44,510 nt of DNA from Deltaproteobacteria bacterium. Lineage in GTDB: Bacteria; Desulfobacterota; Dissulfuribacteria; Dissulfuribacterales; UBA5754. The position numbers were made by a program, and so were the translations under genes. The stretch is taken from NCBI GenBank assembly GCA_036574075.1, contig JAINCN010000050.1, positions 1 to 44,510 of the forward strand, in the 5' to 3' direction. Positions 24,316 to 31,982 of the stretch are shown here, piece by piece (the stretch's first letter is position 1; each line of letters starts with the position of its first letter). The notes beneath the pieces are model-generated. The model worked only from the letters and a program-made list of their open reading frames with translations, ran no database searches and was not told the origin of the DNA.

Positions 24316-25629
24316 TCACCCCTGGAAAAGATCGATGAGGCCGCGAATGCTCTCTTCAAGAGACGCCCTCTGCTCCGGCTCCTGGGCGAGAAACCCCTTG
24401 ACCTGCTGGATCTTTCTCACAGCGAAATCTATGTCTGGATTCGTCCCCTTCACGTACGCGCCCAGATTGATGAGGTCTTCCGCCCGCTGATAGGCCGCAA
24501 GCACCTTGACGAGGGAAGAAGCGGCGGCGATCTGGCCGGGGGCTGCGATGTCCCGCATGACCCTGCTCACGCTCGCAAGGATGTCGATGGCAGGATAGTG
24601 CCCTTGCTGGGCCAGCTCCCGCCTCAGCACGATGTGGCCGTCCACGATGGAGCGAACCGCGTCGGCGATAGGTTCGTTCATGTCATCCCCTTCCACAAGC
24701 ACGGTGTAGATGCCGGTGATGCTCCCGGCGTCTGACTTTCGGCCTGCCCGTTCAAGAAGCCTGGGAAGCTGGGAGAAGACCGTCGGCGTGTACCCCCGGG
24801 AGGTTGGAGGCTCCCCGATGGCAAGCCCCACCTCCCTGTACGCCATGGCGAAACGGGTGAGGGAATCCATCATGAGGATGACATCCTGACCCTGGTCGCG
24901 GAAGTACTCCGAAACGGCCGTGGCGAAAAAGGCGCCCCTGATCCGAATAAGAGGCGGCTGATCGGAGGTAGCGATGATGACGACGGAACGGGCAAGCCCT
25001 TCCTCCCCCAGGTCCCGTTCAATGAAATCCATGAGCTCCCGTCCCCGCTCCCCGATGAGGGCGATCACGTTCACATGGGCAGTAGTATGGCGGGCGATCA
25101 TGCCGAGAAGTGTGCTCTTGCCCACCCCGGATCCGGCCATGATCCCGATGCGCTGCCCCTTTCCCACGGTGAGACAGGCGTTGATCGCCTTTACCCCCAC
25201 GTCGAGGGGGCTTGTGATGCGGGGGCGTTCCATGGGATTCAGCGGCTCGGTGTAGAGGGGGCGCGAATCCCCGAGGACAAGGGGCCCCTTTCCGTCGATG
25301 GGGTGTCCGAGGCCGTCCAAAATTCTTCCTTTGAGGGCATCCCCGACCCTGGCCTCCGCCCTCTCCGACACGGCCCAGATCCTTCCGCCCGGCTCTATCC
25401 CCCTCGTGTCCCCGTAGGGCATGAGGAGGATTTCCCTCTCTCGAAAACCCACCACCTCCGCCGGGATCGTCCCATGCGCCCCGCGTTCGATGGTACAGAG
25501 GCCTCCGATGGACACCGCAGGCCCAGAGCCCTCGACCACCATGCCGATCACCTGGTTCACCGTGCCGCAAGGCCTGATTACCTTGATCCCCTCGATGGAT
25601 GCGAGATATGGAGAAAAATCCAGATTCAT
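24316..25629 (-). CDS. fliI: Flagellum-specific ATPase FliI
   Basis: Export ATPase related to F1-beta. The Walker A motif is GSGVGKST (within RIGIMAGSGVGKSTLLGMIARHT), with ERGRELMDFIERDLGEEGLARSVVIIATSDQPPLIR following. Walker B is DVILMMDSLTRFAMAYREVGLAIGEPPTSRGYTPTVFSQLPRLLERAG, a near-invariant FliI stretch. The N-terminal beta barrel domain and the C-terminal GHYPAIDILASVSRVM are in place. At 437 aa it is full length. It overlaps fliH by 4 bp. Confidence 0.97.
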   Translation of the reverse strand: MNLDFSPYLASIEGIKVIRPCGTVNQVIGMVVEGSGPAVSIGGLCTIERGAHGTIPAEVVGFREREILLMPYGDTRGIEPGGRIWAVSERAEARVGDALKGRILDGLGHPIDGKGPLVLGDSRPLYTEPLNPMERPRITSPLDVGVKAINACLTVGKGQRIGIMAGSGVGKSTLLGMIARHTTAHVNVIALIGERGRELMDFIERDLGEEGLARSVVIIATSDQPPLIRIRGAFFATAVSEYFRDQGQDVILMMDSLTRFAMAYREVGLAIGEPPTSRGYTPTVFSQLPRLLERAGRKSDAGSITGIYTVLVEGDDMNEPIADAVRSIVDGHIVLRRELAQQGHYPAIDILASVSRVMRDIAAPGQIAAASSLVKVLAAYQRAEDLINLGAYVKGTNPDIDFAVRKIQQVKGFLAQEPEQRASLEESIRGLIDLFQG

Positions 25630-26516
25630 TTTGCCTTGCCGACGCCACCCGCCCGATTTTGATCCCAGACAAGCCCGGAGGCAGGCCCGGCAAGACGCTC
25701 TGCCATGACCCGCAATATGTCATCCGAGATGACGCGCCACCTGCCTTCCATGGTGGCGTCGATGGAACCGAAGGGTGTCTCAGCGAAACACCCGCCGGGC
25801 TCGACTGAGACGTCCGGCAGGATGGTGATGGGGTGACCACCAGGTGCAGATTCACCCTTGATCGCCATGGCATCTCGGACACGGTCCGCGTCCGATGGAG
25901 AGAGATGGAGCGTGACAGGGCTACCTGCTGTGATCTCCGCAAGGGCGGCCTGGACCGCGGTGATCACGACATCAGGGTCAATGGATATCTCCCGCAGGAC
26001 AACGGCCTTGGCTGCAGTAAGGGCAAGGCGCACGATTTCCACCTCGTATCTGGCAGCAAGCCCCTCGCCGGCCTTTCGGATCCCTTCCACGACCCGGTCG
26101 AGATGCTCGGCCCGCGCCTCGTACTGACGTCGGCCCATTTCCTCGCCGTCTTTTCTTCCCTGCGCAAACCCACGCTCGTAGGCCTCGTTCTCTATTTCAT
26201 CGGCCTTGCGCCGGGCCTCCTCGAGGATCCTGTCCGCCTCCCTTAAAGCCTCTTCGAGCCTTATGTCCCTTTCATCCTTCTCCAGCGGGATGCCAGGGGA
26301 GGATGCATCCCCCTCCTCACGGTTAAGATCCATGGAGGGGTCCTTCCGCCCCCCCTGTCCACAGAGGCCGAAACCTGCCAGGACATGGGGAGATAATGGG
26401 CGAAAGTCCCGGTCGAAGCAGGTTGCAGCCTTCTCGCCCCGGCCCTTTTCCCGGCCGAGCCCTTCTTCAAAGGCGGGAAATACTGCGGGACGGCCCATTC
26501 CCTTAGACAAAGACAT
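25626..26516 (-). CDS. fliH: Flagellar assembly protein FliH
   Basis: Regulator/stator of FliI. The start ATG at 26516 gives 296 aa (MSLSKGMGRPAVF); the frame is open further upstream, but that part is fliG antisense. The N-terminal 100 residues are low-complexity and acidic. A coiled coil follows (DERDIRLEEALREADRILEEARRKADEIENEAYERGFAQGRKDGEE), ending in the family GxxxG-like segment. The C-terminal domain (EIVRLALTAAKAVVLREISIDPDVVITAVQAALAEI, then LHLSPSDADRV) is V-ATPase E-subunit-like. It overlaps fliG by 14 bp. Confidence 0.88.
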   Translation of the reverse strand: MSLSKGMGRPAVFPAFEEGLGREKGRGEKAATCFDRDFRPLSPHVLAGFGLCGQGGRKDPSMDLNREEGDASSPGIPLEKDERDIRLEEALREADRILEEARRKADEIENEAYERGFAQGRKDGEEMGRRQYEARAEHLDRVVEGIRKAGEGLAARYEVEIVRLALTAAKAVVLREISIDPDVVITAVQAALAEITAGSPVTLHLSPSDADRVRDAMAIKGESAPGGHPITILPDVSVEPGGCFAETPFGSIDATMEGRWRVISDDILRVMAERLAGPASGLVWDQNRAGGVGKAK

Positions 26517-27540
26517 CGCCTCCTCCCTTTGCGCCAAGAACGATCTTTCCCTCGCTTTCGAGGCGCTTGGCCACCTTGATGATGGCCTGCTGGGCCTGCT
26601 CCACCTCCCTGAGACGTACAGGCCCCATGACCTCCAGATCCTCCCGGAGCATCTGGGATGCACGTTCCGACATGTTGCGGAAAAACTTCTCCTTCAGCTC
26701 CTCGGGCGCGGCCTTGAGGGAGAGCTTCAGCTCCTCGGTGCTGATCTCCTTCAGGATCTGGATGATTGCCCTATCGTCCACCCCGAGGAGATCCTCGAAC
26801 TTGAACATGAGCTTTCGGATCTCCTCGGCGAGGGGCTCGGAATTCTCCTCGATCTTCTCGAGCAGGCTTTCCTCAAGACTCCTATCCACGTTGTTAAGGA
26901 TCTCCGCCACCTTGACCGCCCCGCCCACGCGTTGGACATCGCTCATCTCGACGGCAAAAAGCTCATTTTCCAGGACCCGATCGATTTCTGCGATGATATC
27001 CGGGCTGATCTTTTCGAGATTGGCGATCCTCATCATGACCTCCCCCTGCATGGCCTCGGGAAGCTCACGCAGGATTGCGGCAGAGAGATCCGGCTCCAGA
27101 TGGGCAAGAATCACTGCGATGGTCTGGGGATGCTCGTTCCTCAGAAAATTCATGATGACCTTGGGTTCGAGACCGCTGAGCTTCTTGAAGGTGGACGGGT
27201 GGAGCTGCCGCATGATGTCTTCGTAGATCCTTTGGGCCTGCTCCTCTTGCATTGAGGAAAAGAGGACCTTTTTGAGAAACTCCTCGATGGATACAGAGAC
27301 CCCGCCCTGCACGAGTGACATCTTTTCTCGCACCTCCCCAAGGACCTTCTGGACCGCATCCCCTGGAATGCTCTCGATTCGGGCCATGACCGAAGACACC
27401 TGCCTCACCTCGCTCTCGCTTAGGTAACGAAACACGTCAGCAGTAAAGGCCTCACCCATGGTCATGAGAAAGACCGCGGCCTTTTCCACACCCTTGGGGT
27501 CGGAAAGATCTATGGTCTCACGAGGTAGCGCTTTGGCCAT
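26503..27540 (-). CDS. fliG: Flagellar motor switch protein FliG
   Basis: C-ring protein that takes torque from MotA. The N-terminal, middle and C-terminal armadillo-type domains are seen: KAAVFLMTMGEAFTADVFRYLSESEVRQVSSVMA, then the EHPQTIAVILAHLEPDLSAAILRELPEAMQGEVMMRIANLEKISPDI hallmark. The C-terminal charged face is FEDLLGVDDRAIIQILKEISTEELKLSLKAAPEELKEKFFRNMSERASQMLREDLEVMGPVRLREVE. At 345 aa it is normal. It overlaps fliF by 23 bp. Confidence 0.97.
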   Translation of the reverse strand: MAKALPRETIDLSDPKGVEKAAVFLMTMGEAFTADVFRYLSESEVRQVSSVMARIESIPGDAVQKVLGEVREKMSLVQGGVSVSIEEFLKKVLFSSMQEEQAQRIYEDIMRQLHPSTFKKLSGLEPKVIMNFLRNEHPQTIAVILAHLEPDLSAAILRELPEAMQGEVMMRIANLEKISPDIIAEIDRVLENELFAVEMSDVQRVGGAVKVAEILNNVDRSLEESLLEKIEENSEPLAEEIRKLMFKFEDLLGVDDRAIIQILKEISTEELKLSLKAAPEELKEKFFRNMSERASQMLREDLEVMGPVRLREVEQAQQAIIKVAKRLESEGKIVLGAKGGGDVFV

Positions 27541-29134
27541 CCTTCAGCCCCTTGGAAGATTCGAGCCCTTCACGCAGCCATATCTTCACGAGGGCGGCGG
27601 CGCGCTCGGGATAATCACTTGCGATATCCCGGAGTTCCTTGCGTGCGTCGGGCAGATGTTCAAGGGCGGCAGCCCCGCCAGCCTCGAGGGCCTCCGCCCC
27701 TGCCTGGGAGATAGCCAGATCCGCGGCCTGCTCGCCTCGGCCGCGCACAAACCGCTCTATAAGCGGCCGGATGACAAAGACGATGAAAAGGATCGCAAGA
27801 ACGAGGTTCACGAACGGCTTGACGTACCTTCCCCCCACCTCAGCCACCTGGGAAAACGTGCTCTTGGGCTCATTGGAGCGGACCGTGAACGGTACGTTCA
27901 CCACACTCACCTCATCGCCCCGCTCCCGGCTGAACCCCATGGCCGCCTTGACGATCCTCTCGAAATTGGCCATCTCCTCGGGCGAACGAGCAGCATACAC
28001 GGATTGGCCGTTCTCCAGCTTGTAGGTCCCATCTACGAGCACACCGACAGACAGGCGCTTGATCGTTCCTTGCGCCCCACTCACCTGACGCTGGATTCGG
28101 GAGATCTCGTAATTGGTCGTCTCCTGCCTCCGTTGGCGCGTATTCCCGGTTGCAGTGGCCTGTCCGGCATTACCCTGGAGCTTGTCGGCAAGCCCTCCCG
28201 TGACCCCTGGAATACCGCCGGTTCCGCCCGCCATATCGGTCTCGAATTGCTTCTGCTCGCTCCTGACTACGCTCTCGTCCGGATTAAACCGGTCCTCGCT
28301 CACCTGGACCTGGTCGAAATCCAGATCCGCAGAGACGCGGACCACGGATTTAGCGGCCCCAAGGACGTTGTCGAGCATGCTCTGGATCTTCTGGCGGACA
28401 TGCTCTTCGAGTTGTTTCCTGTAGGCGAGCTGGGAAGCAGTGAGGCCCTGAAGATCACCGCCCACAGACCTGTCACCGGAGAGGAGCTCGCCTGTGGTAT
28501 CCACCACCGAGACCCTATCCTTGGAAAGCCGGGGGACGGAGCTGGAGACCAGATGCACGATCCCATTCACCTGGCTATGGGTGAGTTCTTGCCCTGGTTT
28601 GAGGTCGAGGACCACTGACGCCGTAGGATCCTTGCTGTCCGAAAGGAAAAGGGATTCCCTGGGCTGGGCGATATGGACCCTCACGGCCTTTACCTGTGGG
28701 AACCGGGAGATCGTCCGTTCGAGCTCACCCTGGAGGGCCCGCTGGTACTGGACGTTCTGAACGAAATCGGTCGCCCCGATGCTGGTCTTGTCAAAGATCT
28801 CGAATCCGATGCCGCTGCCCTTTGGAAGCCCGGCCCCGGCGAGCTCGAGCCGAATGTCATACACGCGGTCTTCCGGGACCTGGATGGCGCCCCCTCCCTG
28901 TGAGATCCGGTAAGGATAACCGGCTGCCTTGAGCCAAGAGACCACAGCAGCCGCGTCCTCCGGGGCGAGGTCGGCATAGAGGGTCCGGTATGTCACGCTG
29001 TTGACGAAGAAAAAGAGGGCGGCAAAGGATGCGAGCGCCGCTGCAGCAACACCGCCTGCCACAAGCTTTTGGCGAAGGGAAAGCCCCGCTACCATCCTTT
29101 TTGTCTGGGAGAAGATCTCTGCTGGGGTAGGCAT
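27518..29134 (-). CDS. fliF: Flagellar MS-ring protein FliF
   Basis: Membrane ring that seeds the basal body. An N-terminal membrane helix (KLVAGGVAAAALASFAALFFFV) is followed by the YscJ/FliF domain (TYRTLYADLAPEDAAAVVSWLKAAGYPYRIS ... YQRALQGELERTISRFPQVKAVRVHIAQPRESLFL). A periplasmic RBM3-like part follows (GEVDTTGELL in outline, then RVSADLDFDQVQVSEDRF). The second membrane helix (VKPFVNLVLAILFIVFVIRPLIERF) precedes a cytoplasmic tail that binds FliG. At 538 aa it is normal. It is separated from fliE by a dispersed repeat. Confidence 0.96.
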   Translation of the reverse strand: MPTPAEIFSQTKRMVAGLSLRQKLVAGGVAAAALASFAALFFFVNSVTYRTLYADLAPEDAAAVVSWLKAAGYPYRISQGGGAIQVPEDRVYDIRLELAGAGLPKGSGIGFEIFDKTSIGATDFVQNVQYQRALQGELERTISRFPQVKAVRVHIAQPRESLFLSDSKDPTASVVLDLKPGQELTHSQVNGIVHLVSSSVPRLSKDRVSVVDTTGELLSGDRSVGGDLQGLTASQLAYRKQLEEHVRQKIQSMLDNVLGAAKSVVRVSADLDFDQVQVSEDRFNPDESVVRSEQKQFETDMAGGTGGIPGVTGGLADKLQGNAGQATATGNTRQRRQETTNYEISRIQRQVSGAQGTIKRLSVGVLVDGTYKLENGQSVYAARSPEEMANFERIVKAAMGFSRERGDEVSVVNVPFTVRSNEPKSTFSQVAEVGGRYVKPFVNLVLAILFIVFVIRPLIERFVRGRGEQAADLAISQAGAEALEAGGAAALEHLPDARKELRDIASDYPERAAALVKIWLREGLESSKGLKDGQSATS

Positions 29135-29162
29135 TATCCCTAACTCATTGCGCGCATGGATT

Positions 29163-29266
29163 CAGCGCTGTAATCCACCCTGCCAAAATACGTCCGGAAC
29201 GTGATTACGAGACGGCATATGGAGAGATCTGCTCTGTGTCCTATACGCTCTCTGTGGTGAGATATA
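29163..29266 (-). repeat. Dispersed repeat family 2, copy between fliF and fliE
   Basis: CAGCGCTGTAATC, then AAATACGTCCGGAA, and at the other end CTCTGTGTCC, CTCTGTGGTGAGATAT, match the copy at 42806-42891 in the same order. The middle segment differs in length. It occupies nearly the whole 136-bp fliE-fliF gap in an otherwise overlapping operon. The right half also occurs at 9983-10022. Confidence 0.75.
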
Positions 29267-29270
29267 TGCA

Positions 29271-29564
29271 TCAGAACTGCATCCGCATGATCTCCTCATA
29301 GGCCCCTATGACCTTGTTCCTGGCCTGCACGAGGAGCTTCAGGGAGAGGTCCGCCTTAGCGGATGCGATGACCTTGGCAGAGAGGTCCACGGGCTCGCCT
29401 GCTGCACTTCTGGCGGCCAGATCCTGGGCAGAGAGGATCTCTTGGTTCACGGACCGCAGCCCCCTTTCAAGGGCCTCGTAAAAGCCGCCGCCCTGAGCCT
29501 TTTGCCCGTTTGGGGCCTTCATGGCCGCGCTTGCGGCTGAAGCAGAATCAATCGACGTGATCAT
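29271..29564 (-). CDS. fliE: Flagellar hook-basal body protein FliE
   Basis: A 97-aa adaptor between the MS ring and the rod. The ending VIASAKADLSLKLLVQARNKVIGAYEEIMRMQF is the diagnostic FliE C-terminus, preceded by FYEALERGLRSVNQEILSAQDLAARSAAGEPVDL. It lies 11 bp downstream of flgC, the common order flgB-flgC-fliE. Confidence 0.95.
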   Translation of the reverse strand: MITSIDSASAASAAMKAPNGQKAQGGGFYEALERGLRSVNQEILSAQDLAARSAAGEPVDLSAKVIASAKADLSLKLLVQARNKVIGAYEEIMRMQF

Positions 29565-29575
29565 GGAGTATCACC

Positions 29576-30046
29576 TCACTTTCCGATCTCGAGTGTCTTC
29601 AAGGCCATGGCCTTTGCGGTCTCAATGGCCGTGAGGTTCGCCTCGTAGGCCCGGGCCGCGGTCATGATATCCACCATCTGTTCCATGACGTTCACGTTAG
29701 GTAACCTGACGATGCCCTTTTCATCCGCGTCCGGATGCCCCGGGTCATAGACCTCGCGAAACGGCACCGGATCCTCCACGATCCCCGCAACCCGCACCTC
29801 TTCCAGATCCGACCCGCTCTCTCCGTCCACAGGAAAGACCGCAGGCAAGAGATAGGCCCCGAAAGACGCCTCCCTGTCTGGGCGATGTGGGGCCGAGGCG
29901 AAGATGACGGATCTCGCCCGGTAGGGACCGCCGTCGATGGTCCGGGTCACGTGGGCATTTGCCAGGTTCATCGCGGCCACGTTGAGCCTGGTCCTTTCCG
30001 CAGAAAGCCCGCTGGCTGCGATGGAAATGGCGGTAACGAAACTCAT
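29576..30046 (-). CDS. flgC: Flagellar basal-body rod protein FlgC
   Basis: Proximal rod subunit, 156 aa. The N-terminal rod motif is AISIAASGLSAERTRLNVAAMNLANAHVTRT, and the C-terminal motif NVNVMEQMVDIMTAARAYEANLTAIETAKAMALKTLEIGK. The middle has VRVAGIVEDPVPFREVYDPGHPDADEKGIVRLPNV, as in FlgC. It overlaps flgB by 4 bp. Confidence 0.96.
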   Translation of the reverse strand: MSFVTAISIAASGLSAERTRLNVAAMNLANAHVTRTIDGGPYRARSVIFASAPHRPDREASFGAYLLPAVFPVDGESGSDLEEVRVAGIVEDPVPFREVYDPGHPDADEKGIVRLPNVNVMEQMVDIMTAARAYEANLTAIETAKAMALKTLEIGK

Positions 30047-30480
30047 ACCTTGCCTCCTTCAGTAATGGCAGTCTTGAGCATGTCGAGCTCCTTTATAAGG
30101 GACTGGACCGTGGACTGGAACTCCAGGTTGTTGAGGGCGAGCTCCACCATCTCCCGGTCGAGATCCACGCTGTTGGGTGTCCCCCTCTCCCTTGGGGTGA
30201 TATCGGAAATCGCACACCCCTCTGTCAGAGATCCGGATCCCATGGTGACGGTTGCCGCGCGCCTCGGATCCGGGATATGACCGGCCTGCGTGACGCGAAG
30301 CCCCCCTTGTTTTCCGTTTTCAAGATAGCGGCTCATGACCTCCTGGAACGGGATATCCTTTGCCCTGTAGCCGGGTGTCTCGAGATTGGAGATGTTGGCT
30401 GCAAGGACCTCGTTTCTCTTTCCCCTCACGTAGAGGGCAGCCTTCAGGACCTCGAAGGTCCGTCCGAAAATCCCCTTCAT
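30043..30480 (-). CDS. flgB: Flagellar basal-body rod protein FlgB
   Basis: Proximal rod subunit, 145 aa. The start is FGRTFEVLKAALYVRGKRNEVLAANISNLETPGYRAKDIPFQEVM. The end, SVDLDREMVELALNNLEFQSTVQSLIKELDMLKTAI, is typical. AAAGGAG precedes the ATG by about 9 bases. It heads the compact rod/export run. A 75-bp gap separates it from the sigma-54 activator gene, in which I saw no convincing promoter. Confidence 0.95.
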   Translation of the reverse strand: MKGIFGRTFEVLKAALYVRGKRNEVLAANISNLETPGYRAKDIPFQEVMSRYLENGKQGGLRVTQAGHIPDPRRAATVTMGSGSLTEGCAISDITPRERGTPNSVDLDREMVELALNNLEFQSTVQSLIKELDMLKTAITEGGKV

Positions 30481-30555
30481 GGCGCAATCTCCTTTTGTGA
30501 TGCCGCGTGAGGCAAGTTGCTGGGAGGAATCATGATTCTCCCCTCATCTTTCATC

Positions 30556-31974
30556 TCAGGCCTTTTGATCGGAATCATATTCAAAGACCTTTTCATGACG
30601 ATCCATCTGTCGATATTCCGACAGTTTGTTGCGTAACGTCCTCACACTGATCCCGAGCAGTCTCGCTGCATGGGTCCGATTCCCGTTGGTGCGAGCAAGT
30701 GCCCGCCGGATCGTATCCTTTTCGAGGGCAGCGAGATCGAATTCACCTCCCGGCGCATCCTGACCATCACACGGATCGGTTCCGGCCGCTCGCTCCGGCT
30801 CCCCAGCGAGGAGGTCCTCCATGCCGATCACCGGACCCTGCGCAAGAAGCACGCCCCGTTCCATCATGTTCTTGAGTTCCCTCACATTCCCCGGCCAATC
30901 CCTGCGGGAAAGGCGATCGAGGACATCATTTGCAAATTTCAGGCCTGGCTTTCCATAAACATCGGCGAAATGTTCCAGAAAGCGCTGGGCGAGAAAAGGG
31001 ATGTCTTCTCGACGCTCCCTAAGGGGCGGAAGCCGCAAGGGGATCACGTTCAGGCGATAATAGAGATCTTCGCGGAATCTCCCTTCCCGGACCGCTGCGG
31101 CCATGTCCCGGTTGGTCGTCGCTATCACCCGGACATCCACTGGGATGGGCCCGCTTCCTCCGAGACGGTCCACCTCCCCCTCCTGGAGGACCCGAAGGAG
31201 TTTTGCCTGTAGGGGAAGGGCCATTTCCGTGATCTCGTCAAGAAGGAGGGTCCCCCCGTCGGCCCTCTCGAATCGTCCGATCTTTCGGGCAATGGCGCCG
31301 GAAAAGGCCCCCTTTTCGTGCCCGAAAAGTTCGCTTTCAAGGAGTGTCTCCGGAAGGGCGGCGCAATTGATGGCACAAAACGTTCCGTTCGACCGGTCGC
31401 TCTCCCGATGGATGAACCGGGCAAGGAGCTCCTTCCCTGTCCCGCTCTCCCCCTCGATGAGCACAGGGGCTGCGCTTCGGGCGACCTGGCGGGCACGGGC
31501 CATGACCTTCTCCATGGCCGGGCTATTCGTGAGGATCTGATGGCGGTCCGCGCCCATTCGATCCTTGATAGGCCTACCCAAAGGTCGGGCGTTTCTTCGG
31601 GCAAGGACCAGGACCGCATGGGAGGCGGCGTGCACCACGACCTCATCTGTCCAGGGCGGAAGGACGTAATCGACAGCGCCGCGCCTCATGGACGAGACCG
31701 CGTCCTCGATCCTGGGCTTAGAGGCAAGGACCACGATCCCGGCCTGAAGACCTTCCCGGTCCATGCGTTCGAAAAACCCGATGGCATCCATCCCTGCCTC
31801 AGGCTCATGGGCAAGGAGTACGATACATTTTCGGCCGGCTCGCAAGGCGACGGCAATCGCATCCAGGTCTCCGGCAAGGCTCACGTCGAATCCTGCCGCT
31901 CGCACTGCCCGACCCATCCGTGTCCGCTCCTCGTGGTCACGGGCGCATATGATGACCTTCACGTCCCCGCTCAT
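30556..31974 (-). CDS. Sigma-54-dependent activator with a degenerate receiver domain (FlgR/FleQ-type context)
   Basis: A 472-aa NtrC-family protein. The receiver-like region (1-115) lacks the phosphorylation set: the expected Asp is Ala55 (IVLLAHEP), the Thr position is Ala84 and the Lys position is Pro106 (VLPPW), with the acidic pair reduced to ARDHEE. The AAA+ domain is intact: ESGTGKE Walker A, CAINCAALPETLLESELFGHEKGAFSGA (GAFSGA instead of GAFTGA), GGTLLLDEI Walker B, and the R-finger region REGRFREDLYYRLNV. The C-terminus has a Fis-type helix-turn-helix (IRRALARTNGNRTHAARLLGISVRTLRNKL). It probably activates flagellar sigma-54 promoters. It lies 8 bp after the TPR gene and 75 bp before flgB. 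Confidence 0.93.
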   Translation of the reverse strand: MSGDVKVIICARDHEERTRMGRAVRAAGFDVSLAGDLDAIAVALRAGRKCIVLLAHEPEAGMDAIGFFERMDREGLQAGIVVLASKPRIEDAVSSMRRGAVDYVLPPWTDEVVVHAASHAVLVLARRNARPLGRPIKDRMGADRHQILTNSPAMEKVMARARQVARSAAPVLIEGESGTGKELLARFIHRESDRSNGTFCAINCAALPETLLESELFGHEKGAFSGAIARKIGRFERADGGTLLLDEITEMALPLQAKLLRVLQEGEVDRLGGSGPIPVDVRVIATTNRDMAAAVREGRFREDLYYRLNVIPLRLPPLRERREDIPFLAQRFLEHFADVYGKPGLKFANDVLDRLSRRDWPGNVRELKNMMERGVLLAQGPVIGMEDLLAGEPERAAGTDPCDGQDAPGGEFDLAALEKDTIRRALARTNGNRTHAARLLGISVRTLRNKLSEYRQMDRHEKVFEYDSDQKA

Positions 31975-31982
31975 CTGGATGC

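Noticed and set aside
30481-30555. Sigma-54 promoter directly before flgB
   Set aside because: No GG-N10-GC arrangement with supporting bases was found in the 75-bp gap on the minus strand.
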